From Actinomycetota bacterium (GTDB lineage Bacteria; Actinomycetota; Acidimicrobiia; Spongiisociales; ZC4RG35): a stretch of DNA of 10,982 bases. The DNA is taken from positions 1 through 10,982 of the forward strand of contig QGUS01000035.1 in assembly GCA_003242515.1 (NCBI GenBank). Direction: 5' to 3'. The translations under genes and the position numbers were made by a program. Positions 1 to 5,504 of this stretch are shown here, in pieces (position 1 is the stretch's first letter; each line of letters begins with the position of its first letter). The notes beneath the pieces were generated by a model, which had not been told where the DNA came from, searched no databases, and worked only from the letters and a program-made list of their open reading frames with translations.

Positions 1-87
1 CCCATTGGTTCTTGTAGCTGATGTGTTGGTGTCTCTACGCGGTGTTTCTGGCTCTGTTGGTCAGTTTCACGAAACCGATGATACTCC

Positions 88-111
88 AACCTTGAAGTGC
101 ACTTTAAGGTT
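88..111. promoter_or_regulatory. 24-base palindrome, MerR-family-like operator
   Basis: Bases 88-99 and 100-111 are reverse complements with a single mismatch (G94 against T105), centred on GTGCAC. The core AAGTGCACTT with flanking CCTT/AAGG resembles operators bound by MerR-family regulators, which sit in the long spacer of a promoter. On the minus strand TTAAAG (106-101) is followed after 18 bases by TATCAT (83-78), a plausible -35/-10 pair firing towards the left edge. If so, the controlled gene is outside the window; a minus-strand ATG at 5-3 could be its start but only five bases are visible. The palindrome is seen directly; the MerR assignment and promoter direction are inference. Bases 1-120 are also clearly less GC-rich than the rest. 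Confidence 0.5.
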
Positions 112-122
112 CGGTGGGTCAC

Positions 123-154
123 GAGAGAGCCCCGGCCGGGGCCGGGGCTCTCTC
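123..154 (-). terminator. Strong GC hairpin, terminator after the small zinc-ribbon gene
   Basis: Bases 123-137 pair perfectly with 140-154, a 15-bp stem (GAGAGAGCCCCGGCC and its complement). The nominal loop is two bases, so a few inner pairs would open in practice. It lies 37 bases past the stop of the minus-strand gene ending at 192. There is no clear U-tract on either strand, as is usual for terminators in high-GC actinobacteria. It could equally stop transcription arriving from the left. Confidence 0.7.
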
Positions 155-191
155 TGGGTGCCTGTCTGGGCTGGTCGTCCCGGACAGAAGA

Positions 192-386
192 TCAGGCCTG
201 CTCGTCGAGGATCTTCCCGCGGACGCGGGGGAACCTCACCGGAGCATGGGCATGGCAGTAGTCCGCCTTGTTGTACTGGGACAGCTTGGTGTCGCAGCCA
301 GGCTTGGCGCACACGCGACCCGCGGCGAAGCGCCGCGACGGCCTCGTCACACCCTTGATGGCTGCACCTCTGACAATCTCGCTCAT
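192..386 (-). CDS. Small zinc-ribbon protein, function unknown (64 aa)
   Basis: A 64-residue protein with four potential zinc ligands: C26, C31, C44 and H47, spaced C-x4-C-x12-C-x2-H. The segment between the pairs includes the phrase TKLSQYN. From memory, a comparable LSxYN...C..H/C pattern occurs in short zinc-ribbon segments of actinobacterial regulators and small orphan proteins. N- and C-terminal parts are rich in Arg and Lys, consistent with nucleic-acid binding, but that is inference. A Shine-Dalgarno GGAGG lies 10 bases before the ATG, inside a short inverted repeat. The gene is flanked downstream by a strong terminator hairpin and upstream by the end of the M3 peptidase gene, 170 bases away, so it is probably its own transcription unit. 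The two Cys and Cys/His pairs, the ribosome site and the terminator support a real gene despite its size. No function can be assigned. Confidence 0.72.
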   Translation of the reverse strand: MSEIVRGAAIKGVTRPSRRFAAGRVCAKPGCDTKLSQYNKADYCHAHAPVRFPRVRGKILDEQA

Positions 387-393
387 GTTTCAA

Positions 394-407
394 GGCCCTC
401 CAGGGCC
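394..407 (-). promoter_or_regulatory. Ribosome-binding site inside a small inverted repeat
   Basis: On the minus strand GGCCCT (407-402) and AGGGCC (399-394) are complementary and enclose two bases. The GGAGG ribosome site of the downstream small gene (401-397) lies within this element. If the hairpin forms in the mRNA it would partly hide the ribosome site. The element is short and may be chance in GC-rich DNA. Confidence 0.35.
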
Positions 408-510
408 GGGGTAGTCGTTTGCGTCAATCAGTTGAACAATCGGATCAACGAAGAGATTCCTGGACCATCCGAGTTCTTCCCGACGCGCGCACGCAAGCGG
501 CGCCGACCGG

Positions 511-528
511 ATGGGGGAACCCCTCCAT
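511..528 (-). terminator. Possible weak terminator after the M3 peptidase gene
   Basis: On the minus strand this stretch can fold as ATGG-(A)-GGG over CCCCCAT, a 7-bp stem with one bulged A and a 3-base loop. It begins 29 bases after the peptidase stop codon. It is short and lacks a U-tract, so termination here is uncertain; transcription might continue into the small zinc-ribbon gene. Confidence 0.3.
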
Positions 529-556
529 TATCACCGGTATAGACGTCTCGCGCCAA

Positions 557-2509
557 TCAATCGGTTCCCAGGATCCCGAGGTTGGCGAGGAACGCCCGGT
601 TGTTCGGCTCTCTGCCCAGGAACTCCCTGAGCATGACGTCCGGGTCGACCGACCCGCCCTTCTCCAGGATCGCCCGCCGGTAGGCCATGCCCACCTCGGG
701 GTTCGTGACCCCCTCGGCCTCGAAACGGGAGAACATGTCGTCACCGAACACCTCGGACCACATGTACCCGTAGTAGCCCGCGTCGTAACCGAAGAGGTGT
801 CCGAAGCTGGTCAGGGTGAATGTTCCCTCCTGGAGGGGGAGCATGGTGATCTCGGCGCCCTTCCGGTAGATCTCCTCCAGGTCGCGGTCGGGGCCCGAGT
901 GCAGCTCGAGGTCCCACCAGCCGTACTGCATCTGGCGGAGGTAGAACATCCCCTTGTTCAGGTTGCGGGCGGCGACCAGCTGCCGGACCAGCTCCTCGGG
1001 GATCGGCTCGCCGGTCTCGTAGTGCCGGGCGAACCGCTGCAGCACGTCGACCCGCCACACCCAGTGCTCCATGATCTGGCTGGGCGCCTCGACGAAGTCC
1101 CTCTCGGTGTTGGTGCCGGAGAAGCGGGCGAACTCGGTGCGACCCAGGTTCTGGTGCAGGACGTGGCCGAACTCGTGGAAGAGGGTCTCCACCTCGTTGT
1201 GCTGGAGCAGCGACGGGTTGTCCTTCGTGGGCTTGGTGAAGTTGGCCACCATGGCGCAGACGGGGTTCTGGTAGCTCCCGTCCTCCTTGCGTCGGCCCGG
1301 GACCAGCGGGAACTCGGCGGCGTGGCTGAACTTCCCCTCACGCGGGAACAGGTCGAGGTAGAAGCGGCCGATCTCCTCGCCCGTCTCCCTGTCCAGCATC
1401 TGGAACAACCGCACGTCCTCGTGCCAGGTCTCTGCGCCCTCGATCTCCCGGTACTCGAGCCCGAACATCTCCGAGGTCAGCTCGAACATGCCCTGGAGCA
1501 CCTGGTCGAGCGGGAAGTGCCTGGCGACCTCGAACGGGTCAACGCCGTACTCGGTCTTGCGCTGGAGGGTGTCGTAGTAGTTCCAGTCCCAGAGCTGGAC
1601 GGCCCGGTCGCCGGTGTCCTTCTCCAGGAGTGCGGCCACCGCCCCGATCTCGGCCTTCGCCTTCTCGGTGAGTGGGGGACGGAGCTCGGCATAGAACGAC
1701 CGCACCCGCTCGGGGTCCTTCGCCATCCGCTCCTCGAGGACGTAGTGCGCCCAACTGGGCAGCCCGAACGCCTCGGCGATCTCCTGGCGCAGGCGGACCG
1801 CCTCCTCGAGCAGGGCCTTGTTCTCATCCACGGCGACGGTGTTGAACTCGAACCGCAGCCGCTCGCGGAGGTCGCGGCGCCGGGCGTTCTCCATGAACGG
1901 GAAGAACTCCGGATAGTCGATGCTCACCTTGTAGAGGCCGGTCTCCTCGTCCTTCTCCAGCCCCTCGATGAAGCTCTCGGGCAGACCGTCGAGACCGTCC
2001 CGGTCGACGAGGATGTGGGCCTCCCACTCGTCGATGTTCCCCTGGAACCTGACACCCAGCTCGATGAGCCGCTCGGTCTTCGCCTTGACCTCGGTGCGGG
2101 TCTCCGGGTCGAGGTCGTGGCCGGCGTGACGCAGGTCGCGGAGCATGAAGTCGAGGAACCGCTTCTTCTCGCCCTCGAGGGAGCCGGCCTCGTCGGTGGC
2201 GGCGTACTCCTTGACGGCCGTGTTGAGATCGTCCCGGAAGATCATCTCCACGCCGAACTTGGAGAGCTTCTCCTCGGCCTCCTTGGCCGCGTCCCGGACC
2301 TCCTTGGAGGTGTGGACGTAGCCCATGAAGGCGTAGCGGTAGAACGCGTGGCCGAGGATGTCGTTGATGCGGTCGATCGGTCGCATCGTGTTCTCGAAGG
2401 TGGGTTGCTCCTTGGGGGCGCAGAGCTCGTCGAGGACGGCGCGGGCCTCGGCGATGGCGTTCTCGGTTCCGGTGGTGACGTCGGCAGGGGTCAGGTCTCG
2501 GAAGGACAT
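557..2509 (-). CDS. M3-family zinc oligopeptidase (thimet oligopeptidase / Dcp type)
   Basis: A 650-residue metallopeptidase expected to cleave short peptides in the cytoplasm. The zinc site is complete: HEFGH at 445-449 gives two His ligands and the catalytic Glu446, and Glu474 in DFVEAPSQ is the third ligand. The C-terminal GYDAGYYGYMWSEVF segment (about 574-588) is the Tyr-rich substrate-binding region typical of M3A enzymes. The alpha-helical N-terminal half fits the family, whose members are usually 650-700 residues. No signal peptide or membrane segment is seen. I chose the ATG at 2509 (MSFRDLTP). The frame stays open to an ATG at 2659, but that extra 50 residues looks unlike the family and would overlap the divergent transporter gene at 2607. 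There is no Shine-Dalgarno before 2509; a TACGCT hexamer 8 bases upstream suggests a nearly leaderless message. Dcp and thimet oligopeptidase cannot be separated by eye. Confidence 0.95.
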   Translation of the reverse strand: MSFRDLTPADVTTGTENAIAEARAVLDELCAPKEQPTFENTMRPIDRINDILGHAFYRYAFMGYVHTSKEVRDAAKEAEEKLSKFGVEMIFRDDLNTAVKEYAATDEAGSLEGEKKRFLDFMLRDLRHAGHDLDPETRTEVKAKTERLIELGVRFQGNIDEWEAHILVDRDGLDGLPESFIEGLEKDEETGLYKVSIDYPEFFPFMENARRRDLRERLRFEFNTVAVDENKALLEEAVRLRQEIAEAFGLPSWAHYVLEERMAKDPERVRSFYAELRPPLTEKAKAEIGAVAALLEKDTGDRAVQLWDWNYYDTLQRKTEYGVDPFEVARHFPLDQVLQGMFELTSEMFGLEYREIEGAETWHEDVRLFQMLDRETGEEIGRFYLDLFPREGKFSHAAEFPLVPGRRKEDGSYQNPVCAMVANFTKPTKDNPSLLQHNEVETLFHEFGHVLHQNLGRTEFARFSGTNTERDFVEAPSQIMEHWVWRVDVLQRFARHYETGEPIPEELVRQLVAARNLNKGMFYLRQMQYGWWDLELHSGPDRDLEEIYRKGAEITMLPLQEGTFTLTSFGHLFGYDAGYYGYMWSEVFGDDMFSRFEAEGVTNPEVGMAYRRAILEKGGSVDPDVMLREFLGREPNNRAFLANLGILGTD

Positions 2510-2517
2510 CGGCGGTG

Positions 2518-2523
2518 AGCGTA
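2518..2523 (-). promoter_or_regulatory. Candidate -10 hexamer (TACGCT) for the M3 peptidase gene
   Basis: On the minus strand TACGCT matches the actinobacterial TANNNT -10 pattern and ends 8 bases before the ATG at 2509. That spacing predicts a transcript starting within a base or two of the start codon. No convincing -35 is visible (GGTGAA lies 17 bases upstream). The divergent region to 2606 has no other clear signal apart from the 8-base palindrome TGCATGCA at 2553-2560. Confidence 0.4.
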
Positions 2524-2606
2524 ACGGCGGCCTCCCGGTTTCACCCCGGGATTGCATGCATCCGGCCTTCGTCTGACGCGGCGCACCTGGCAACCTATGC
2601 CCCCGC

Positions 2607-3266
2607 ATGGAGGGTGATCGGACGCGTGCCGGCCTGTCGCGGGTCGCGGTGGCTGCCATCGGCGCCTATGCGGGCGCCCAGATGGTCTCGCAGGTGACCA
2701 GCCTGAAGATCGGCGTCGTGCTCGGTCAGGCGGTCGACATGGGCACCTTCGTCTACCCGATCACCTTTACGCTCCGGGACGTGGTCCACAAGGCGGCTGG
2801 CCGGTCGGCGGCGCGGGCCCTGATCGTCACCTGTGCCGTCCTCAACCTCTTCCTGGCCGCCTACCTCGCATGGACCGCCGGCGTGCCCGCCGACCCGTCG
2901 TGGGGCCTGGGGGAGGAGTACGCCGCGGTGCTGGGGCCGATCTGGCGGCTCGTGTTGGCTTCGATGCTGGCCATGGTGATCAGCGAGCTGCTCGACACCG
3001 AGGTCTATCACCTGTTCGTCACCCGCGTCACCCGCCGGTTCCAGTGGCTCCGGGTGCTGGTGTCCAACGCCGTGAGCGTGCCGGTGGACAACCTCGTGTT
3101 CGCCGTGTGCGCCTTCGCTCCCGTGGCGGTCCTCGGCACCGAGGGCCTGCCGTGGGCCACCGTGTGGAGCATCTTCTGGGTGAACCTGTGGGTGAAGGGC
3201 CTGGTGTCGGTGGCGAGCATCCCGCTCATCTACGCCGCCCGGGTCCCCGACGATCCCGGCGCCTGA
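2607..3266 (+). CDS. VUT-family membrane transporter (queuosine-precursor transporter type)
   Basis: A 219-residue integral membrane protein of the Vut_1/YhhQ family, whose characterised members import queuosine precursors such as preQ0 and preQ1. About six hydrophobic segments are visible (roughly 12-32, 44-58, 68-92, 110-137, 147-177, 184-210). Family signatures are YPITFTLRD at 50-58 followed by HKAAGRSAAR (61-70), SELLDTEVYH at 126-135, and LRVLVSNAVSVPVDN at 148-162. The TFTLRD..HK form differs from E. coli YhhQ, where an acidic residue is usual after the Asp. From memory it marks a distinct VUT subgroup of which the substrate is less certain. The ATG at 2607 has no Shine-Dalgarno; CTATGC ends 6 bases upstream and could be a weak -10 of a leaderless gene. 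It is divergent from the peptidase and ends 9 bases before the aminotransferase remnant. No queuosine biosynthesis gene is present here. Confidence 0.85.
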   Translation: MEGDRTRAGLSRVAVAAIGAYAGAQMVSQVTSLKIGVVLGQAVDMGTFVYPITFTLRDVVHKAAGRSAARALIVTCAVLNLFLAAYLAWTAGVPADPSWGLGEEYAAVLGPIWRLVLASMLAMVISELLDTEVYHLFVTRVTRRFQWLRVLVSNAVSVPVDNLVFAVCAFAPVAVLGTEGLPWATVWSIFWVNLWVKGLVSVASIPLIYAARVPDDPGA

Positions 3267-3275
3267 GGCGCCGCC

Positions 3276-3418
3276 TTGCCGCCCGTGTGGTCCCTCGACC
3301 CCTCCATCCACCACCTCAACCACGGCTCGTTCGGCGCGGTGCCCGTGGAGGTCCAGGAGGCACGCAAGAGGTGGCTGGACGAGTGGGAGCGGTGCGCCGG
3401 GACGGCGGTGGCGGCCGG
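3276..3418 (+). pseudogene. N-terminal remnant of a class V aminotransferase
   Basis: Translation from a TTG at 3276 (or GTG at 3285) gives a stretch, SLDPSIHHLNHGSFGAVP followed by VQEARKRWLDEWER, that is the characteristic opening of class V PLP-dependent aminotransferases of the isopenicillin-N-epimerase / EgtE-like group. The match stops at about residue 37-40 (base ~3395). The reading frame stays open to 3597-3599, but beyond that point it is antisense to the amidohydrolase and looks like nothing in the family. Homologues are about 380-400 residues, so more than 85% is missing, including the PLP lysine. The remnant starts 9 bases after the transporter stop, as an operon partner would. 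A deletion that also took the amidohydrolase 3' end is one explanation; an assembly join is another. No functional product is expected. Confidence 0.7.
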
Positions 3419-4657
3419 TCAGTGGCCCGGTGGGGCAAACAGGGCCTCGGCCTGCTTCCTTGTCAGCGACTCGGCCGGGTTGAAGCCCACCCGCTCCACC
3501 GCGGTACGGATAGCCCGCTCGGGGTCGGGATGCTCCACCGGTGCGTCGCTGCCGCCGACCAGCTGGACGCCGGCTTCGAGCAGTGACCGGAACGGGTAGA
3601 CCCGCTCCATCCGCTCCGGGCCGAGCCGCCGGGGGAGCCAGTCGGCCTCCGAGGCGATGAAGGCGGGCTGCACCGAAGCCGTCACCCCCAGCCGCGCTAT
3701 CCGCTCTATGGCCGCCGGGGTGAGGATCGAGGCGTGCTCGATGCGGGTGGCCGCCGGGTCGACGCCGAGGCCGATGAGCTCCTCCATGACGTCGAGCACC
3801 AGGTCGTTGGCGCGGTCGCCGATGGCGTGGATCGCGACGATCCCGCCCAGCCCGTACGAGAGCCGACCCAGTTCCACCGCCAGCCGGCGGTCGAGGCGGA
3901 CCGTTCCTCTCGTGTCGGGGCGGTCGTGGTACGGCTCGTGCATCGCCGCCGTGTGCCCGCCGAAGCTGCCGTCGGAGAAGTCCTTCCACCCGGCGAACCG
4001 CACGGGACCTTCGGCGGCGGCCAGCCGCTCGGCGGCGCGGCTCAGGGCCGCCGGACTCCGGGTCGCCACCAGCACGTCCATCGCCACGGGCAGGTCGGGG
4101 GCGAGACGGACCAGCGCCCCGATCTCGTCGTCCACCCCCACCCAGAGCGGCTCCTCGGGCGAGACGATCGCGGTCACGGACCCGATGCCCATCGTGGGCA
4201 GGGCGCCCAGCGCCGCGAGGACCTCGGCGTCGGTCTGGGGTGGCACGAGCCGTGCCACCGCCCTGGCGACGGCGTCGATGGCCGTCTCGCGGAGGACACC
4301 GTTGGGGGTCCCGTCGGGGAGGCGGTCGAAGCTTCCGCCGTCGGGGTCCGGGGTGCCCGCACCAACGCCGGCCAGCTCCATGGCCTTCGTGTTGGCCACG
4401 GCGATGTGGCCGCAGTACCGGTAGACGAGGGCGGGCCGGTCGACCACCGCCTCGTCCAGGTCGGCGGCCGTGGGGAGACGCCGCTCGGCGAGGGTCTCGT
4501 CGTTGAGCCGCTCGGCGATCACCGCCCCGTCTACCTGCTGCGCACGCCCGGCGAGCCGACGCTGCAGGTCGGCGATGTCGGCCGCGTCGTAGACGTCCAG
4601 CCCGGTGGCGGCGGCCGCGTACCCGAAGGGGTGGAAGTGGTGGTCGTGGTACCTCAT
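3419..4657 (-). CDS. Compact amidohydrolase, YtcJ-like (Amidohydro_3 family)
   Basis: A 412-residue metal-dependent hydrolase of the amidohydrolase superfamily; the substrate cannot be predicted. The full metal-ligand set is visible: HxH at H7 and H9 in DHHFHP, K225 in GWKDFSDGS, H277 in AIHAIGD, H308 in RIEHAS, and D371 in GGSDAPVEHPDP. Other family landmarks are GHIAVANTKAMELAG (83-97) and DGSFGGHTAAM (229-239). Typical members run 500-550 residues: they have some 60 residues before HxH and a further segment after SLTRKQA, which together form a beta-sandwich. Both are absent here. The protein starts at the HxH strand and ends 9 residues after that SLTRKQA helix. The ATG at 4657 overlaps the phosphatase stop as ATGA, which fixes the start and implies translational coupling. 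The 3' end meets the aminotransferase remnant, so C-terminal truncation is possible. Confidence 0.85.
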   Translation of the reverse strand: MRYHDHHFHPFGYAAAATGLDVYDAADIADLQRRLAGRAQQVDGAVIAERLNDETLAERRLPTAADLDEAVVDRPALVYRYCGHIAVANTKAMELAGVGAGTPDPDGGSFDRLPDGTPNGVLRETAIDAVARAVARLVPPQTDAEVLAALGALPTMGIGSVTAIVSPEEPLWVGVDDEIGALVRLAPDLPVAMDVLVATRSPAALSRAAERLAAAEGPVRFAGWKDFSDGSFGGHTAAMHEPYHDRPDTRGTVRLDRRLAVELGRLSYGLGGIVAIHAIGDRANDLVLDVMEELIGLGVDPAATRIEHASILTPAAIERIARLGVTASVQPAFIASEADWLPRRLGPERMERVYPFRSLLEAGVQLVGGSDAPVEHPDPERAIRTAVERVGFNPAESLTRKQAEALFAPPGH

Positions 4658-5460
4658 CGCAGATGGTCGGGCATGGTGTCCCGTACGAGCGAGGCCACCT
4701 TCTCGAAGAGGTGGTCGTTGGAGGCGACGAACGCCCTTCCCTTGAGCACGAACTCGTTGCCGTCGACGTCGCCGAACCGGCCTCCGGCCTCGGTGACCAG
4801 CAGCGCCCCGGCGGCGAGGTCCCAGGGCTTCAGGCCGCGGCGGCCGCCGTGCTCGGTGTAGGCGTCGGCGCGCCCGGCCGCCACCCAGGCCAGGTCGAGC
4901 GCTGCGGAGCCGATCACCCGGACGGCCTGCGACTCGACGAGGAGCCGCTCCACCTGGGCCAGGTAGCCGCCCGGGTGCTCCCGCTGGTCGTAGGGGAAGC
5001 CGGTGAGGACCAGGGCCTGCGCCAGTTCCTTCGTGTCCCCCACCCGGATGGGGCGGCCGTCGAGGGTGGCGCCGCCCCCGCGGACCGCGACGAACTCCTC
5101 CCCCCGGGCCACGTCGAGCACCACGCCGACCAGCGGCGCACCGTCCTCCCACAGGGCGATGGAGACGGCCACATGGGGCAGGCGGTGGACGAAGTTCACC
5201 GTGCCGTCGAGCGGGTCCACGATCCAGACCCGCCCCTCGCGCCAGTCGCTCCCGCCGCCCTCCTCGCCGAGGCGGCGGTCCTCGGGGAACTCGGCGTCGA
5301 GGATCTCCATGATCGCCCGCTCCGCCGAGCGGTCGACCTGGGTCACCGGGTCGACGTCGCCCTTCATCACCGTCTCCAGGGCGGAGTGGAAACCCTCCTT
5401 GATCATCTCCGCAGCGGCGCGGGCGGCGCGCAGCGCGACTGCTGACTCACGATCGTGCAT
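4654..5460 (-). CDS. Inositol-monophosphatase-family phosphatase
   Basis: A 268-residue Mg2+-dependent sugar/inositol phosphate phosphatase of the SuhB/IMPase family. The metal sites are intact: D43 in DPVTQVD, E66-E67 in GEEG, D82 and D85 in WIVDPLDGTVNF (79-90), and D214 in LKPWDLAAGALLVTEAGG. Length is normal for the family. The substrate could be myo-inositol 1-phosphate, histidinol phosphate, fructose 1,6-bisphosphate or a 3'-phosphonucleotide; actinobacteria carry several paralogues and sequence reading alone does not decide. It is the first gene of a two-gene minus-strand unit, its TGA overlapping the amidohydrolase ATG. The start at 5460 lacks a Shine-Dalgarno; TAGAGT ends 8 bases upstream, suggesting an almost leaderless transcript. 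It is divergent from lnt, whose start is 44 bases away. Confidence 0.93.
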   Translation of the reverse strand: MHDRESAVALRAARAAAEMIKEGFHSALETVMKGDVDPVTQVDRSAERAIMEILDAEFPEDRRLGEEGGGSDWREGRVWIVDPLDGTVNFVHRLPHVAVSIALWEDGAPLVGVVLDVARGEEFVAVRGGGATLDGRPIRVGDTKELAQALVLTGFPYDQREHPGGYLAQVERLLVESQAVRVIGSAALDLAWVAAGRADAYTEHGGRRGLKPWDLAAGALLVTEAGGRFGDVDGNEFVLKGRAFVASNDHLFEKVASLVRDTMPDHLR

Positions 5461-5468
5461 TGACGGGG

Positions 5469-5474
5469 ACTCTA
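5469..5474 (-). promoter_or_regulatory. Candidate -10 hexamer (TAGAGT) for the phosphatase-amidohydrolase pair
   Basis: On the minus strand TAGAGT fits TANNNT and ends 8 bases before the ATG at 5460. No good -35 lies 17-18 bases upstream. It sits 17 bases from the candidate -10 of lnt on the other strand, so the two promoters would overlap and polymerase at one could hinder the other. Confidence 0.42.
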
Positions 5475-5491
5475 AAGACGGTTTCGATTCC

Positions 5492-5497
5492 TACCCT
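5492..5497 (+). promoter_or_regulatory. Candidate -10 hexamer (TACCCT) for lnt
   Basis: TACCCT fits TANNNT and ends 7 bases before the GTG at 5505, predicting a leaderless message. There is no matching -35 at normal distance; a TTGACG at 5460-5465 is 26 bases upstream, too far for this hexamer but 17 bases from TTCGAT (5483-5488), an alternative weaker pair. Confidence 0.42.
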
Positions 5498-5504
5498 CAT
5501 CGTC

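Noticed and set aside
1..5. A minus-strand ATG at 5-3 as the start of a gene running off the left edge
   Set aside because: Only five bases are visible and there is no clear ribosome site; mentioned with the palindrome but not called as a gene.
419..2518. A 699-codon open frame on the plus strand across the M3 peptidase gene
   Set aside because: It is the antisense of a clearly conserved enzyme; its translation is low-complexity Val/Leu/Gly/Glu-rich text with no domain. It is open because of the strong GC bias at third codon positions.
2553..2560. Palindrome TGCATGCA in the peptidase-transporter divergent region
   Set aside because: Only 8 bases and not extended symmetrically; too weak to call an operator.
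2510..2659. Fifty-residue N-terminal extension of the M3 peptidase
   Set aside because: Frame is open but the added residues are Arg/Pro-rich, unlike the family, and would overlap the divergent transporter start.
2595..3989. A 464-codon minus-strand open frame across the transporter and aminotransferase remnant
   Set aside because: Antisense to a recognisable membrane protein and out of frame with the amidohydrolase; composition is Arg/Gly/Pro/His-rich without motifs.
4658..5152. Upstream extension of the amidohydrolase frame that might supply its missing N-terminal segment
   Set aside because: It lies inside the phosphatase gene in another frame and reads as Arg/Gly-rich shadow with no amidohydrolase features; the ATGA overlap fixes the start.
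5460..5504. TTG start at 5460 for lnt
   Set aside because: It would overlap the divergent phosphatase start codon and place polar residues before the first membrane helix; GTG 5505 is preceded by a TACCCT hexamer.
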